Program-made: the position numbers and the translations under genes
Shown here: positions 10,156 through 19,174 of the stretch, piece after piece
Layout of the letters: the number at the start of each line of letters is the position of its first letter
How positions within the stretch are numbered: position 1 is the first letter of the stretch
Assembly: GCF_000730645.1 (NCBI RefSeq)
Contig: NZ_BBIU01000016.1
Coordinates: 1 to 64,000, forward strand
Length of the DNA: 64,000 nucleotides
DNA from: Pseudomonas parafulva NBRC 16636 = DSM 17004
Lineage (GTDB): Bacteria > Pseudomonadota > Gammaproteobacteria > Pseudomonadales > Pseudomonadaceae
Direction of reading: 5' to 3'
Notes under the pieces: generated by a model
What the model was told of the DNA's origin: nothing
The model's input: only the letters and a program-made list of their open reading frames with translations
The model's database searches: none

Positions 10156-11718
10156 GTGAGCCAAGCCCTGATCAATGCGCTGCAGAACCCCGCCCTGTAC
10201 CCCCACCCCGTGGAGGGGTTCCAACTCATCGAGACGCATATCTCCTGGGTGCTGCTCACCGGCGAGTTCGCCTACAAGATCAAGAAGCCGATGAACTTCG
10301 GCTTTCTCGATTTCACCGGCCTGGACCAGCGCCAGCATTTTTGTAACGAAGAATTGCGCCTGAACCAGCGCCTGACCGAAGGCCTGTACCTGGACGTGCT
10401 GCCCATCACCGGCTCTGCCGAGGCCCCCCACCTGGGCGGGGAAGGCCAGGCTATCGAATATGCACTGAAAATGCGCCAGTTCCCCCAAGGCCAGATGCTG
10501 TCCACTCTGCAAGCCAATGGCGAACTGACCGCCGAACACATCGACCAGATGGCCCGTCAAATCGCAGAATTCCACCTGCAAGCCCCACGGGTACCGGTTG
10601 ATCACCCACTGGGCACCCCAGACAGCGTCATGGCGCCCGTGGAACAGAACTTCGAGCAGATTCGCCCGTTCCTGAGTGACGCGGCCGACCTGCAGCAGCT
10701 TGACGCCTTGCAAGCCTGGGCGCGCAGCAGCTTTGATCGCTTGCACGGCCTGCTGGAGGAGCGCAAGGCCAATGGCTTCATCCGTGAGTGCCACGGCGAT
10801 ATCCACCTGGGCAATGCCACCTTGATCGACGGCAAGGTGGTGATTTTCGACTGCATCGAGTTCAACGAGCCCTTCCGCCTGACCGACGTCTATGCCGATA
10901 CCGGTTTCCTGGCCATGGACCTTGAGGACCGTGGGCTCAAGAGCCTGGCGCGGCGCTTCATCAGCCAGTACCTGGAGCTGACCGGCGATTACGAAGGCCT
11001 GGAACTGCTTAATTTCTACAAAGCCTACCGTGCGCTGGTAAGGGCCAAGGTCGCCTTGTTCAGCATGCCTGCCGATGCCACCGGCGTGCAGCGCGCAACC
11101 ACCCTGCGCACCTACCGCAATTACGCCAACCTGGCCGAAAGCTACAGCGCCATCCCTTCGCGCATGCTGGCCATCACCCACGGTGTATCGGCGGTGGGCA
11201 AAAGTCACGTCGCCATGCGCATGGTCGAAGCCCTCGGTGCCGTGCGTGTTCGCTCGGACGTAGAACGCAAGCGCCTGTTCGGTGAACAGCAGCAGGCGTC
11301 TACCGGCCAACTGAGCGCCGGCATCTATGATCAGGGGGCCAGTGCAGCCACCTATCAGCGCCTTCACCAGCTGGCCGCCACCATTCTGCGTGCAGGTTTC
11401 CCGGTAGTACTGGACGCCACCTACCTCAAGCGCGAACAACGCCAGGCTGCGGCAGAGGTGGCCAGCCAGACCGGCGTGCCGTTGCTGATCCTGGATTGCC
11501 AGGCCCCGGATGCGGTGATCGCCAGTTGGTTGCAACAGCGCCAGGCCGATGCCAGCGACCCGTCGGACGCCACCTTGGAGGTGATCAAGGCCCAGCAGGC
11601 CAGCCGCGAGCCGCTGGACGCCCAGGAAGCCGGGCACAGCATGCCCGTCGATACACAGGTTGGCAGCAGCATGGACCAGGTGATCGAGCAGATCCGCCAG
11701 CGCCTGCCAGGGCTCTAA
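10156..11718 (+). CDS. Aminoglycoside-phosphotransferase-like/P-loop kinase fusion protein
   Basis: About 520 residues in two parts. The N-terminal half (to about 320) resembles APH/choline-kinase folds, with the catalytic motif HGDIHLGN at residues 213-220 and the metal-binding FDCIEFNE after it. The C-terminal part (from about 335) is a small ATP-binding domain with a Walker A motif GVSAVGKS at 343-350, like gluconate-kinase or zeta-toxin-type kinases. Substrates are unknown; APH-like folds also phosphorylate small metabolites and proteins, so this should not be read as antibiotic resistance. I chose the GTG at 10156 because GGAAGGA precedes it by six bases; ATG 10117 and TTG 10108 are in frame but lack such a site. 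It diverges from mrcB. Confidence 0.85.
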   Translation: MSQALINALQNPALYPHPVEGFQLIETHISWVLLTGEFAYKIKKPMNFGFLDFTGLDQRQHFCNEELRLNQRLTEGLYLDVLPITGSAEAPHLGGEGQAIEYALKMRQFPQGQMLSTLQANGELTAEHIDQMARQIAEFHLQAPRVPVDHPLGTPDSVMAPVEQNFEQIRPFLSDAADLQQLDALQAWARSSFDRLHGLLEERKANGFIRECHGDIHLGNATLIDGKVVIFDCIEFNEPFRLTDVYADTGFLAMDLEDRGLKSLARRFISQYLELTGDYEGLELLNFYKAYRALVRAKVALFSMPADATGVQRATTLRTYRNYANLAESYSAIPSRMLAITHGVSAVGKSHVAMRMVEALGAVRVRSDVERKRLFGEQQQASTGQLSAGIYDQGASAATYQRLHQLAATILRAGFPVVLDATYLKREQRQAAAEVASQTGVPLLILDCQAPDAVIASWLQQRQADASDPSDATLEVIKAQQASREPLDAQEAGHSMPVDTQVGSSMDQVIEQIRQRLPGL

Positions 11719-11727
11719 CCGCCCAAT

Positions 11728-11760
11728 GCCCCTCGCCGGTACCGATGCCGGCGAGGCATC
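11728..11760. repeat. REP-like palindrome
   Basis: CCTCGCCGG (11731-11739) pairs with CCGGCGAGG (11748-11756) just after the kinase-fusion gene. There is no U-tract, so it is more like a degenerate repetitive extragenic palindrome than a terminator. Confidence 0.5.
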
Positions 11761-11869
11761 CCACGCAGCCTTGGCAAAAGGCCGCGCATTTTTCATCCCC
11801 CGCTACACTGCTCATTGACCTGCTCGCGATTTATCCACAGGACCCGTTCAGCCATCGCAAGGAGGCTTG

Positions 11870-12148
11870 ATGAACGATGAGTTGCAGCACCTGAAAAACC
11901 TTGGCAAAACCTCTGCCCAATGGCTGCATGCAGCCGGCATCCACAGCGTATCCGACCTGCGCAGGCTCGGTGCAGTTGGCGCATATCAAGCGGTAAAGAC
12001 ACGAGGTTTTCGTGCATCCAAGGTGCTGCTGTACGCCATCGAGGGGGCTTTGCTGGACATGCACTGGAACGACCTGCCCCCTGAACGCAAGGAAGCCCTC
12101 AACCGCCAACTGGATGCCAAGGCCCCCGCACAAAAAAAAGCAAAATAA
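11870..12148 (+). CDS. Stand-alone TfoX C-terminal domain protein
   Basis: A 92-residue protein consisting only of the TfoX/Sxy C-terminal domain, a helix-hairpin-helix-like fold: KNLGKTSAQWLHAAGIHSVSD, then the RGFRASKVLLYAIEGAL segment. Full-length TfoX regulators of competence have an additional N-terminal domain, which is absent, so a role in competence cannot be assumed. The ATG at 11870 follows AAGGAGG by four bases. It lies upstream of PrrF in the same orientation, and the sRNA has its own promoter. Confidence 0.88.
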   Translation: MNDELQHLKNLGKTSAQWLHAAGIHSVSDLRRLGAVGAYQAVKTRGFRASKVLLYAIEGALLDMHWNDLPPERKEALNRQLDAKAPAQKKAK

Positions 12149-12162
12149 TCGCAGAAAGGGGA

Positions 12163-12194
12163 TTGACGCTGTAATGAGAATCGTTATGATTATC
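12163..12194 (+). promoter_or_regulatory. PrrF promoter with Fur box
   Basis: TTGACG (12163-12168), a 16-base spacer and TATGAT (12185-12190). A Fur-box-like 19-mer (12176-12194) agrees with the GATAATGATAATCATTATC consensus at 14 of 19 positions and covers the -10. Fur with iron would therefore block RNA polymerase binding, so the sRNA is made when iron is scarce. Confidence 0.85.
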
Positions 12195-12197
12195 ACA

Positions 12198-12310
12198 ACT
12201 GGTCGCGAGACTGGTTGGATAACCTCAGAGCCCCTGGTTCGGACTCTCAGATTATCTCCTCATCAGGCTAATCACGGTTATTGACCCGGCACTTTGCCGG
12301 GTCTTTTTTT
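12198..12310 (+). ncRNA. prrF: PrrF iron-responsive small RNA
   Basis: I recognise the conserved PrrF core: CTCAGATTATCTCC followed by TCATCAGGCTAATCAC (12245-12274). The 5' stem begins AACTGGTCGCGAG. It ends in a strong terminator, GACCCGGC(A) with (T)GCCGGGTC around CTT, then seven T (12283-12310). PrrF is the Pseudomonas analogue of RyhB. Under iron limitation it base-pairs with mRNAs of iron-rich enzymes such as sodB, the sdh operon and acnB and lowers their expression, with Hfq. The location between a TfoX-domain gene and a haemin transporter fits iron control. Only one copy is in this window. Confidence 0.9.
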
Positions 12311-12355
12311 GCCCAGGATTTTTCAAAGCTGCCTACCCGGCAACGGATCAATCAC

Positions 12356-13123
12356 CTACCGGGCAATGATCAGGGGATGCCCCCGCTCAGGATGCGCCTG
12401 CACCAGCACGTCGATCCCATATACCGCCTTCAATGCGGCCGGTGTCAGCACGGCCTGCGGCGTGGAGAATGCATGGCAGCGCCCCTGCTCCAACAACAGG
12501 ATGCGGTCGCAGTAACGCGCCGCCAGGTTGAGGTCGTGCAGAATCACCAGCACTGCCGCCCCTTGGTCGGCGAAGCGGCGCACCGCATCCAGCGTGGTGT
12601 GCTGGTGCAAGGGATCGAGCATCGATGTGGGTTCATCGAGCAACAGGGTGGCGCCGTCCTGCCCCGGCCATAATTGCGCCAGCACCCGAGCAAGGTGCAC
12701 CCGCTGGCGCTCGCCGCCCGACAGCGCCAGGTAGCTGCGATCGAGCAGGTGCAATGCATCTGCAGCCTGCAGCGCTGCCTCGACGATCTGCGCGTCTCGG
12801 CGCTGCCCGGTCGCGTGGGGCAGTCGCCCCATGGCCACCACTTCGTCCACCCTGAAGGCAAAGTCCAGGCTGGCGACCTGTGGCAACACGGCCAGCCGTT
12901 GTGCGCGAGCCTGCCCAGGCCAGTCGCCCAGCGCCCTTCCCTGCAAAGTCACGTGGCCACGGTCAGGCTGAAGTTCGCCGCACAGCACGCTCAGCAGGCT
13001 GCTCTTGCCGGCACCGTTGGGGCCGAGTACACCGACCACTTGCCCAGGCAGCAACTGCAGGTCAATGCCGTGCAACACCGGCTGGTTGCCCCGGCGCAGG
13101 TACAGGCCCTCGACTTGCAGCAT
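12356..13123 (-). CDS. hmuV: Haemin-type ABC transporter ATP-binding protein
   Basis: A 255-residue ATPase that powers import of haem or a related iron compound through HmuU. Walker A is GPNGAGKS (34-41), the signature is LSGGERQ (134-140) and Walker B with the D-loop is DEPTSMLD (163-170), followed by the switch histidine in ILHDLNLA. It overlaps the hmuU stop by one base (TGATG). FecE/FhuC-type siderophore ATPases are close relatives; the HmuT-like binding protein upstream decides the assignment. Confidence 0.88.
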   Translation of the reverse strand: MLQVEGLYLRRGNQPVLHGIDLQLLPGQVVGVLGPNGAGKSSLLSVLCGELQPDRGHVTLQGRALGDWPGQARAQRLAVLPQVASLDFAFRVDEVVAMGRLPHATGQRRDAQIVEAALQAADALHLLDRSYLALSGGERQRVHLARVLAQLWPGQDGATLLLDEPTSMLDPLHQHTTLDAVRRFADQGAAVLVILHDLNLAARYCDRILLLEQGRCHAFSTPQAVLTPAALKAVYGIDVLVQAHPERGHPLIIAR

Positions 13124-14160
13124 CAGGTGCGCCCCCTAATCAGCAGAACCAGAAAAAACGGCGCACCGATAAAGGCGGTGACGATGCCGATGGGCAGTTC
13201 CGCTGGGGCGAGCAACAGCCGCGCAACAAGGTCGGCCAGCAGCATCAGCACACCGCCTGCCAGCAGTGAAGCGGGCAACACCACGCGGTGATCCGGCCCT
13301 GCCAGCAGCCGCACCAGGTGCGGCACAACCAACCCAACGAACCCGATCAGCCCCGCCGCAGCCACGGCTGCCCCGACGCCCAGCGCCGTACAGAACACCA
13401 GCTCGCGCTTCAGCCGCTCCACATCGATACCCAAATGGCGAGCCTCCGACTCACCCAGCAGCAATGCGTTGAGCGCCCCGGCCCGGCGCGGCAACCACGC
13501 CGCCACGGCGACAGCCACCAGCAGCAACGGCCACACCCGCTCGTAGCTGGCGCCATTGAGGCTACCAAGGTTCCAGAACGTCAGGGTGCGCAGGGTAGCG
13601 TCGTCTGCCAGGTAGCTGAACAGCCCCACGGCAGCCCCCCCGAGCGCCGTCATCGCGACGCCGGCCAGCAACATCGTGGCCACGCTGGTCTGACCGTCGC
13701 GTCGCCCTAGTCGATATACCAGTGCAGTGACGGCCAGCCCTCCCAGAAACGCACAGAGCGACAGCAGGTATGGGGCCAGCGCCTCTGGCATGCCCCCCAA
13801 CCAACTGCCACCGACGATGGCCACCGCCGCCCCTACCGCAGCACCCGCCGCCACACCCACCAGCCCCGGGTCCGCCAACGGGTTGCGGAAAAGCCCCTGC
13901 ATGGCGACCCCCGACAATGCCAGTACTGCACCTACTGCCAGGCCGAGCAGGGTACGCGGTACACGGATTTGCCCAAGGATCATCTGTGCTTGCTGCAAAC
14001 CGTCCTCGGCGATAGGCAAACCCAGCAGGCGCAGGCCCGCGCGCAGGGTGTCCAGCAGGGGCAGGCTGACAGGCCCCAGCGCCAGGGACAGCCACACCGA
14101 GAGCAGGCACAGCCCGCCCAGGCAGACGAACAAGGTGCGGGGCCGAACACGCGGCCTCAT
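13123..14160 (-). CDS. hmuU: Haemin-type ABC transporter permease (FecCD family)
   Basis: A 345-residue inner-membrane permease of the BtuC/FecCD family with about ten hydrophobic segments. The conserved [15 protein letters not shown] motif near residues 270-284 is the region that contacts the ATPase. It moves substrate handed over by the periplasmic HmuT protein. Its ATG overlaps the hmuT stop (ATGA), and its own stop overlaps the hmuV start, so all three subunits are translationally coupled. Confidence 0.9.
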   Translation of the reverse strand: MRPRVRPRTLFVCLGGLCLLSVWLSLALGPVSLPLLDTLRAGLRLLGLPIAEDGLQQAQMILGQIRVPRTLLGLAVGAVLALSGVAMQGLFRNPLADPGLVGVAAGAAVGAAVAIVGGSWLGGMPEALAPYLLSLCAFLGGLAVTALVYRLGRRDGQTSVATMLLAGVAMTALGGAAVGLFSYLADDATLRTLTFWNLGSLNGASYERVWPLLLVAVAVAAWLPRRAGALNALLLGESEARHLGIDVERLKRELVFCTALGVGAAVAAAGLIGFVGLVVPHLVRLLAGPDHRVVLPASLLAGGVLMLLADLVARLLLAPAELPIGIVTAFIGAPFFLVLLIRGRT

Positions 14161-15041
14161 GGGTTGGAGGGGGTTGGAGTTGCCGGGTAGAACGAGGTAG
14201 CCAATGCCTGCAGCGTGCTTGGCAGGCGCGGCCCCAACCCTCCCACGAGCAAGGTCGGGTCCAATGACACCAGGCGTTTCTCACGCACAGCGCGTGAAGC
14301 GGCCAGTGCCGGGTTTTCTTTCAGCAAGGCTTGTAGAGCCTGCTCATCGGCAAGCGCGCGATCGGAGAACACGATCACATCCGGGTCCAGGGCCGCCAGC
14401 GTTTCGTTGGAAAAGTTCTTGTAACCCTGGTGTTCTGCCAGGTTGCGCCCGCCCGCCTGAGTCAGTACCCAGTCCCCCGCAGTGCCTTGCCCTGCAACAA
14501 GCGGCTTGGCCCCGGCATGCCCGACCAACAGCAACACACCTGGTGCCGGCCGCTCGGCCTGGGCGTCACGCACCTGCGCGTGAAGGGCATCGAGCTGCTG
14601 ACGGTAGTTTGCCGCCAAGGCCTGCGCCTGTGCCTGCGCACCCAGTAACTGGCCGAGCCGCGCGAGGTTCTGGTCCACCGCCTGTACCTCAGCCTTGCTT
14701 GAAAACAGCTCAACCTGCACACCGGCCTTGCGGATTTGCGTCAGCACCGGCGGCGGTCCCATTTCTTCGGTGCCCACCAGTACATCCGGGCGCAGGCTCA
14801 GGATGCCTTCAGCAGACAACTGCCGCTGATACCCTACACTCGGTAGCGCCTTCAACGACGGCGGGTGCTGGCTGGTGGTATCCACACCCACCAGGTGTGC
14901 CTCTCCGCCCAGTGCGCTGATCCACTCGCTCAAGGCCCCACCAGCGCTCACCCAGCGTTGGGGCAATTCAGCCGCCAGCCCATGGCCAGAAAGCACAAGG
15001 CCAGCGCACAGGGCGAGCGGAGCAAATAGAAAGCGCATCAT
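14157..15041 (-). CDS. hmuT: Haemin-type ABC transporter periplasmic binding protein
   Basis: About 294 residues: a cleavable signal peptide (to about residue 23, ending GHGLAA) and a periplasmic-binding-protein class III fold. The segment LVGVDTTSQHP, near residues 50-60, is characteristic of HmuT-type haemin-binding proteins. I chose the ATG at 15041 after AAAGGAAA; the second ATG at 15038 is nearly as good, while the frame start at 15068 lacks a ribosome site. No TonB-dependent receptor or haem oxygenase is adjacent, so the outer-membrane partner must be encoded elsewhere. Confidence 0.87.
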   Translation of the reverse strand: MMRFLFAPLALCAGLVLSGHGLAAELPQRWVSAGGALSEWISALGGEAHLVGVDTTSQHPPSLKALPSVGYQRQLSAEGILSLRPDVLVGTEEMGPPPVLTQIRKAGVQVELFSSKAEVQAVDQNLARLGQLLGAQAQAQALAANYRQQLDALHAQVRDAQAERPAPGVLLLVGHAGAKPLVAGQGTAGDWVLTQAGGRNLAEHQGYKNFSNETLAALDPDVIVFSDRALADEQALQALLKENPALAASRAVREKRLVSLDPTLLVGGLGPRLPSTLQALATSFYPATPTPSNP

Positions 15042-15132
15042 CGGTTTCCTTTCAAAGGCTGGCCACACGCCTTGTAGCGCGGGGCATTACTGCGCACCAT
15101 AGGCGGCCGGACGCAGTGAGAACGGGCCATTT

Positions 15133-15151
15133 GATAATGGTTCGCATTGAA
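15133..15151. promoter_or_regulatory. Candidate Fur box between hmuT and the Rieske gene
   Basis: GATAATG matches the first seven positions of the Fur consensus and CATT lies in the correct place in the other half, 11 of 19 overall. It lies about 90 bases upstream of hmuT and 37 bases upstream of the Rieske gene, so iron could repress both. This is a half-strong site and needs a weight-matrix score. Confidence 0.45.
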
Positions 15152-15187
15152 GCGTCAAGCCACCTTCTGTATCACGAGCTTTTCGCC

Positions 15188-15505
15188 ATGCATTACCTTT
15201 GCCCCTCCCAAGGCCTGGCCGAAGGCCAAAGCCGCGCTTTCAGCGTAGACGACCTGCTGTTGCTGGGTGTGCGACGACAAGGCCAGGTCTACCTGTACCG
15301 CAACAACTGCCCGCACCGGGGCATACCGCTCAACAGCCTCAAGGAGACCTTCCTCGATGACAGTGCCAGCCTTATCTATTGCACGCACCATGGCGCACTG
15401 TTTCTGATCGAAACCGGCGAATGCGTGGCCGGGCCCTGCGAGGGCGAGCAATTGCAAGCCCTGGGCTGCGTGGAAAACAGCCAGGGCATCTGGCTCAAGG
15501 TGTGA
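15188..15505 (+). CDS. Small Rieske [2Fe-2S] protein
   Basis: A 105-residue soluble protein consisting of one Rieske domain. Both cluster-binding boxes are intact: C41-x-H43 (CPHRG) and C65-x2-H68 (CTHHG). No membrane anchor or oxygenase partner is present, so it is probably a ferredoxin-like electron carrier of unknown partner. The ATG at 15188 gives MHYLCPSQG; the frame is open for 24 more codons upstream without a convincing ribosome site. It diverges from hmuT and converges on sfsA, overlapping it by 11 bases. Confidence 0.88.
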   Translation: MHYLCPSQGLAEGQSRAFSVDDLLLLGVRRQGQVYLYRNNCPHRGIPLNSLKETFLDDSASLIYCTHHGALFLIETGECVAGPCEGEQLQALGCVENSQGIWLKV

Positions 15506-16208
15506 GCAGCACCGGCAGGCGCCGGTCGATGACAATGCCCTCGGCATCCAGGCGCGTGCCATAGGCCAGCACCTCCACCCCGGCGGCTACCGCCGCCTGC
15601 AGCGCTTCGGCGTAGGCTGCATCGATTTCCCGAGCCGGGCGCACCGCATCAATGCCGGTCAGGTTGACGCAATAAAACTGCACCGCCCGAATGCCTTGCC
15701 GTGCCAGGGTGGCCAGCTCGCGCAGATGCTTGGCACCCCGCTGGGTCACCGCGTCCGGGAACGCCGCCGTTGTACTGTCGGGGTAGCCCAGGGTGACGCT
15801 TTTCACTTCGACATAGGCCGGTGCGCCTTCAAACTCCAGGCGAAAGTCGATGCGGCTGCCCTCGTCGCCATAGGCCACTTCCCGGCGCAAGGCGGTGAAC
15901 CCGGCCAGTTCCACGATGGTGCCTGCACGCAGGGCCTCTTCCACCAGCCCGTTGGCGCGTCCAGTGTTCACGCATGCCAGGCGGCCCTGGGGTGTTTCGC
16001 TGATTTCCCAGGTGCCTGGCAACTTGCGCTTGGGGTCGTTGGAGCGGCTGAACCACACCCGCCCACCTTCACCCATGCAATTGAGCATCGAGCCCGTGTT
16101 CGGGCAGTGGAGGGTCATCAGCTCGCCACTGGCTGTTTCGATATCCGCCAGAAACCGCTTGTAGCGGCGCAGCAGGCGGCCTTCTTCGAGTGCTGGAGAA
16201 AACCGCAT
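15495..16208 (-). CDS. sfsA: SfsA family protein (putative nucleic-acid-binding/nuclease-like)
   Basis: A 237-residue protein of the SfsA family. Family hallmarks visible are the N-terminal RFLADIE segment, HCPNTGSM near residues 34-41, VNTGRAN, and the acidic/lysine cluster RIDFRLEF...[10 protein letters not shown], which resembles a PD-(D/E)xK nuclease core. E. coli SfsA was named for stimulation of sugar-fermentation genes, but its molecular role is unsettled. It overlaps the upstream aminotransferase stop by one base and the Rieske gene convergently. Confidence 0.93.
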   Translation of the reverse strand: MRFSPALEEGRLLRRYKRFLADIETASGELMTLHCPNTGSMLNCMGEGGRVWFSRSNDPKRKLPGTWEISETPQGRLACVNTGRANGLVEEALRAGTIVELAGFTALRREVAYGDEGSRIDFRLEFEGAPAYVEVKSVTLGYPDSTTAAFPDAVTQRGAKHLRELATLARQGIRAVQFYCVNLTGIDAVRPAREIDAAYAEALQAAVAAGVEVLAYGTRLDAEGIVIDRRLPVLLTP

Positions 16209-17380
16209 CAGCCTTGCCAGCTCTGCAAGCCACGGGCGATTCGCTGCACGGCTTGTTCCAGACGCGCCAGGTTCTGGGTGTAGGCAAAGCGCACATGATG
16301 GCCGGCCAGGTGGCGACCAAAGTCCAGCCCCGGCGTGAAAGCGACGTGCTCGGTTTCCAGAAAATGCCGGCAGAAGGCGAATGCGTCCCCACCGAACGCA
16401 CTGATGTCGGCGTACAGATAGAACGCGCCCTGGGGTTCAACGGCAATGCCGAAGCCCAATTCACGCAATGCCGGCAGCAGGTAATCCCGCCGGCGGGCAA
16501 ACTCGGCGCGGCGCGTTTCGAAAATGGCCAGGGCTTCGGGTTCGAAACATGCCAGTGCCGCATGCTGAGCCATGCTGGGCGCACTGATGTAGAGGTTTTG
16601 CGCCAGTTTCTCGAGGTCGGCAACGGCCGCCGGCGGCGCCACCAGCCAGCCAAGGCGCCAGCCGGTCATACCGAAATATTTGGAAAAACTGTTCAGCACG
16701 AACGCCGAGTCATCCACCTCCAGCACGCTTGCGGCATCCATACCGTAGGTCAGGCCATGGTAAATCTCGTCCACCACCAGGTGCCCATGGCGCTCGCGTG
16801 TGGCACCGGCCAGGCTGGCCAGTTCGTCACGGCCCAGCACTGTACCCGTAGGGTTGGCAGGCGACGCCACCAGGGCGCCCACCGTGTTCTCGTCCCAATG
16901 CTGGTGCACCAGCCCCGCCGTCAACTGGTAGTTCACCTCTGGCCCCACGGGCACCAGCTGCGCCGCGCCCTCGACCAGGCGCAGAAAGTGGCGATTGCAG
17001 GGGTAGCCCGGGTCTGCCAGCAACCAGTGTTTGCCGGGGTCTACCAGCAAGCTGCTGGCCAGCAACAAAGCACCCGAACCGCCTGGGGTGATCAGGATGC
17101 GCTCGGGGTCGATGCTCAGGCCGTAACGCTGGCCATAGAAGCCGGCGATGGCCTGTCGCAGTGCGGGCAGGCCACGGGCCGCCGTGTAGCGGGTATGCCC
17201 CGCTGCCAGGGCCGCCTGGCCGGCCGCGACGATGGGGGCGGCCGTGGTGAAGTCCGGCTCGCCGATCTCCAGGTGGATCACATCATGGCCCTCTGCCTGC
17301 AGCTCGTTGGCCCGAGCCAGCAGCGCCATGACATGGAAGGGTTCGATGGCGCGGCTGCGCGCACTGTAGGGGTGAGCCAT
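16208..17380 (-). CDS. PLP-dependent class I/II aminotransferase
   Basis: A 390-residue fold-type I aminotransferase. The PLP-binding Lys is K234 ([15 protein letters not shown]), with the supporting Asn176 (NPTG), Asp204/Tyr207 (DEIYHG) and a C-terminal Arg in VRFAY. Substrate specificity (aspartate, alanine or aromatic) cannot be read from the sequence with confidence. It is coupled to sfsA (TGATG) and diverges from dksA. Confidence 0.9.
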   Translation of the reverse strand: MAHPYSARSRAIEPFHVMALLARANELQAEGHDVIHLEIGEPDFTTAAPIVAAGQAALAAGHTRYTAARGLPALRQAIAGFYGQRYGLSIDPERILITPGGSGALLLASSLLVDPGKHWLLADPGYPCNRHFLRLVEGAAQLVPVGPEVNYQLTAGLVHQHWDENTVGALVASPANPTGTVLGRDELASLAGATRERHGHLVVDEIYHGLTYGMDAASVLEVDDSAFVLNSFSKYFGMTGWRLGWLVAPPAAVADLEKLAQNLYISAPSMAQHAALACFEPEALAIFETRRAEFARRRDYLLPALRELGFGIAVEPQGAFYLYADISAFGGDAFAFCRHFLETEHVAFTPGLDFGRHLAGHHVRFAYTQNLARLEQAVQRIARGLQSWQG

Positions 17381-17591
17381 GTCCTTCTCTCAATTGCAGA
17401 CTAAACTGCAGATTCTACCCCTGTGAACGATCGAACGTCCCGCTCGCGCGGCTGTCAGTAAGCAGGATCGGGCGGGGTAGCGCACCCCCGATGTATCTGG
17501 TAAGTTCGGCGGCTCGCAGTCGCAGGGCCGGCGGTCGCCGGAGACGGAGCATCCTGCGCATTGGATCAGATGAGTGAGAGGCGGTCTATTC

Positions 17592-18038
17592 ATGTCCACC
17601 GTAGAAAAGCAAAAAACCGGTCAAACCATGTACGGTGTCGAGCCCTATAAAGAGACCAAAGGCGAAGAGTACATGGGCGAGCCCATGCGCATGCACTTCA
17701 CCAAGATTCTCACTGGCTGGAAGCAGGAGCTGATGATCGGCGTCGACAAGACCGTCGACCATATGAAGGAAGAGGCAGCCAACTTCGCGGACCCTGCAGA
17801 CCGTGCATCCCAGGAAGAGGAATTTGCCCTGGAACTGCGCAACCGCGACCGCGAGCGCAAGCTGATCAAGAAAATCGACAAGACCCTGCAAAAGATTCAG
17901 GACGAAGAGTACGGCTGGTGTGAATCCTGCGGCATCGAAATCGGCCTGCGCCGTCTCGAGGCCCGCCCGACCGCCGATCTGTGCTTCGACTGCAAGGAAA
18001 TTGCCGAGAAGAAGGAAAAGACTGTCGGCAAAGGCTGA
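17592..18038 (+). CDS. dksA: RNA polymerase-binding transcription factor DksA
   Basis: A 148-residue factor that binds the RNA polymerase secondary channel and, with ppGpp, represses rRNA promoters and activates amino-acid genes. The coiled-coil tip residues Asp67 and Asp70 (DPAD) are present, and the zinc site is a complete four-cysteine type (C110, C113, C131, C134). I chose the ATG at 17592 (MSTVEKQK) after GAGAGG; the frame six codons upstream lacks a site. The 211-base upstream region holds a GC-rich hairpin near 17468-17493 but no promoter I would defend. Confidence 0.97.
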   Translation: MSTVEKQKTGQTMYGVEPYKETKGEEYMGEPMRMHFTKILTGWKQELMIGVDKTVDHMKEEAANFADPADRASQEEEFALELRNRDRERKLIKKIDKTLQKIQDEEYGWCESCGIEIGLRRLEARPTADLCFDCKEIAEKKEKTVGKG

Positions 18039-18054
18039 CCGTCTTTTCATCCGA

Positions 18055-18080
18055 ACAGGGCGCATCATGCGCCCTGTTTC
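18055..18080 (+). terminator. Terminator-like hairpin between dksA and gluQ
   Basis: A 10-bp perfect stem, ACAGGGCGCA with TGCGCCCTGT around TCA, followed by a weak T-tract (TTCATTTAT). It probably terminates dksA partly and lets some transcription reach gluQ. Confidence 0.65.
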
Positions 18081-18101
18081 ATTTATATGCCCAGCCAGAC
18101 C

Positions 18102-18989
18102 ATGACCGACTCCCGATACATTGGGCGCTTCGCCCCAACGCCCAGTGGTTTTCTCCATTTCGGCTCGCTGGTGGCTGCCCTCGCCTCCTGGCTCGACGCA
18201 CGTGCAGTCAACGGCCGCTGGCTGCTGCGCATGGAAGACACCGACCCCCCAAGGGAAATGCCCGGCGCCCGCGATGCCATCCTGCAGACCCTGGAGCGTT
18301 ACGGCCTGGAGTGGGACGGCGAAGTGGTATTCCAGAGCGAGCGGCATGAGGCTTATGCCAATGTGGTTGACCGCCTGTTCAACATGGGGCTGGCGTATGC
18401 CTGCACCTGCTCGCGCAAGCAGCTGGAAGGCTACAACGGCATCTACCCGGGCTTTTGCCGTAACGCCGGGTACAGCCGCGAGGGCGCGGCCATCCGGCTG
18501 CGCGTACCCGAGCTGATCTACCGCTTCACCGACCGGGTACAAGGGCCGTTCCAGCAGCATCTGGGCCGTGAGGTGGGGGACTTCGTGATCCAGCGCCGTG
18601 ATGGCTTGTACGCCTATCAACTGGCCGTGGTACTGGACGATGCCTGGCAGGGGGTGACCGACATCGTGCGCGGTGCCGACCTGCTCGACAACACCCCGCG
18701 CCAGCTTTACCTGCAAGAGTTGCTGGGCTTTTCGCAACCGCGCTACCTGCACATTCCGCTGATCGTGCAGCCGGATGGGCACAAGCTGGGCAAGTCGTAC
18801 CGCTCGCCGCCATTGCAGGCCGAGCAGGCCACCCCGCTGTTGCTGCGGGCGCTGCGGGCACTGGGGCAAGAGGCGCCCCCTGAACTGCTGTTGGCCACAC
18901 CGGCGCAGGTGTTGGCAGTGGCCCGCGAGCAATGGCGGCCGCAGGCAATCGCGCAGCGGACCACGGTGCCCGAAGCGGATTTACACTAG
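18102..18989 (+). CDS. gluQ: Glutamyl-queuosine tRNA(Asp) synthetase
   Basis: A 295-residue paralogue of the glutamyl-tRNA synthetase catalytic domain. It activates glutamate and attaches it to queuosine at position 34 of tRNA-Asp. Lack of the anticodon-binding domain, the HFGS version of the HIGH motif (residues 19-22), the degenerate KLGKS motif and the zinc site C101-x-C103...Y115-x3-C119 are all diagnostic. ATG 18102 (MTDSRYIGRF) is preferred over ATG 18087. It follows dksA, the usual arrangement. Confidence 0.94.
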   Translation: MTDSRYIGRFAPTPSGFLHFGSLVAALASWLDARAVNGRWLLRMEDTDPPREMPGARDAILQTLERYGLEWDGEVVFQSERHEAYANVVDRLFNMGLAYACTCSRKQLEGYNGIYPGFCRNAGYSREGAAIRLRVPELIYRFTDRVQGPFQQHLGREVGDFVIQRRDGLYAYQLAVVLDDAWQGVTDIVRGADLLDNTPRQLYLQELLGFSQPRYLHIPLIVQPDGHKLGKSYRSPPLQAEQATPLLLRALRALGQEAPPELLLATPAQVLAVAREQWRPQAIAQRTTVPEADLH

Positions 18990-19004
18990 CCGGCCATGTG
19001 GTTC

Positions 19005-19034
19005 CGCGGGGGCGGGCTCGCCCGCGACCGGCCC
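19005..19034. repeat. REP-like GC-rich palindrome
   Basis: CGCGGG...CCCGCG with an inner GCGGGC-TC-GCCCGC stem, just after gluQ. It resembles a fragment of the P. putida repetitive extragenic palindrome family. Confidence 0.5.
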
Positions 19035-19082
19035 GCCACACGCAAGCCACACAGAAATAAAAAGCCCAGCAAATTCAAACCC

Positions 19083-19112
19083 TTGGCTAACACCATCGAT
19101 TCCCGCTAGCAT
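19083..19112 (+). promoter_or_regulatory. Possible promoter of cbrX-cbrA
   Basis: TTGGCT (19083-19088), an 18-base spacer and TAGCAT (19107-19112), about 60 bases before cbrX. The hexamers are moderate, so this is a candidate only. Confidence 0.3.
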
Positions 19113-19174
19113 CCGCCCAGCCATTTGCGCCAATAATAGGTTCACGCCCTCAGCGCCCAACCCTCGAGGCCAGC

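Noticed and set aside
10156..11718. Reading the APH-like domain as an antibiotic-resistance gene.
   Set aside because: It is in core-genome context, is fused to another kinase domain and has no mobile-element signs. APH folds are widely used for other substrates.
11870..12148. Calling this protein a competence regulator (TfoX/Sxy).
   Set aside because: Only the C-terminal domain is present, and no competence genes are nearby.
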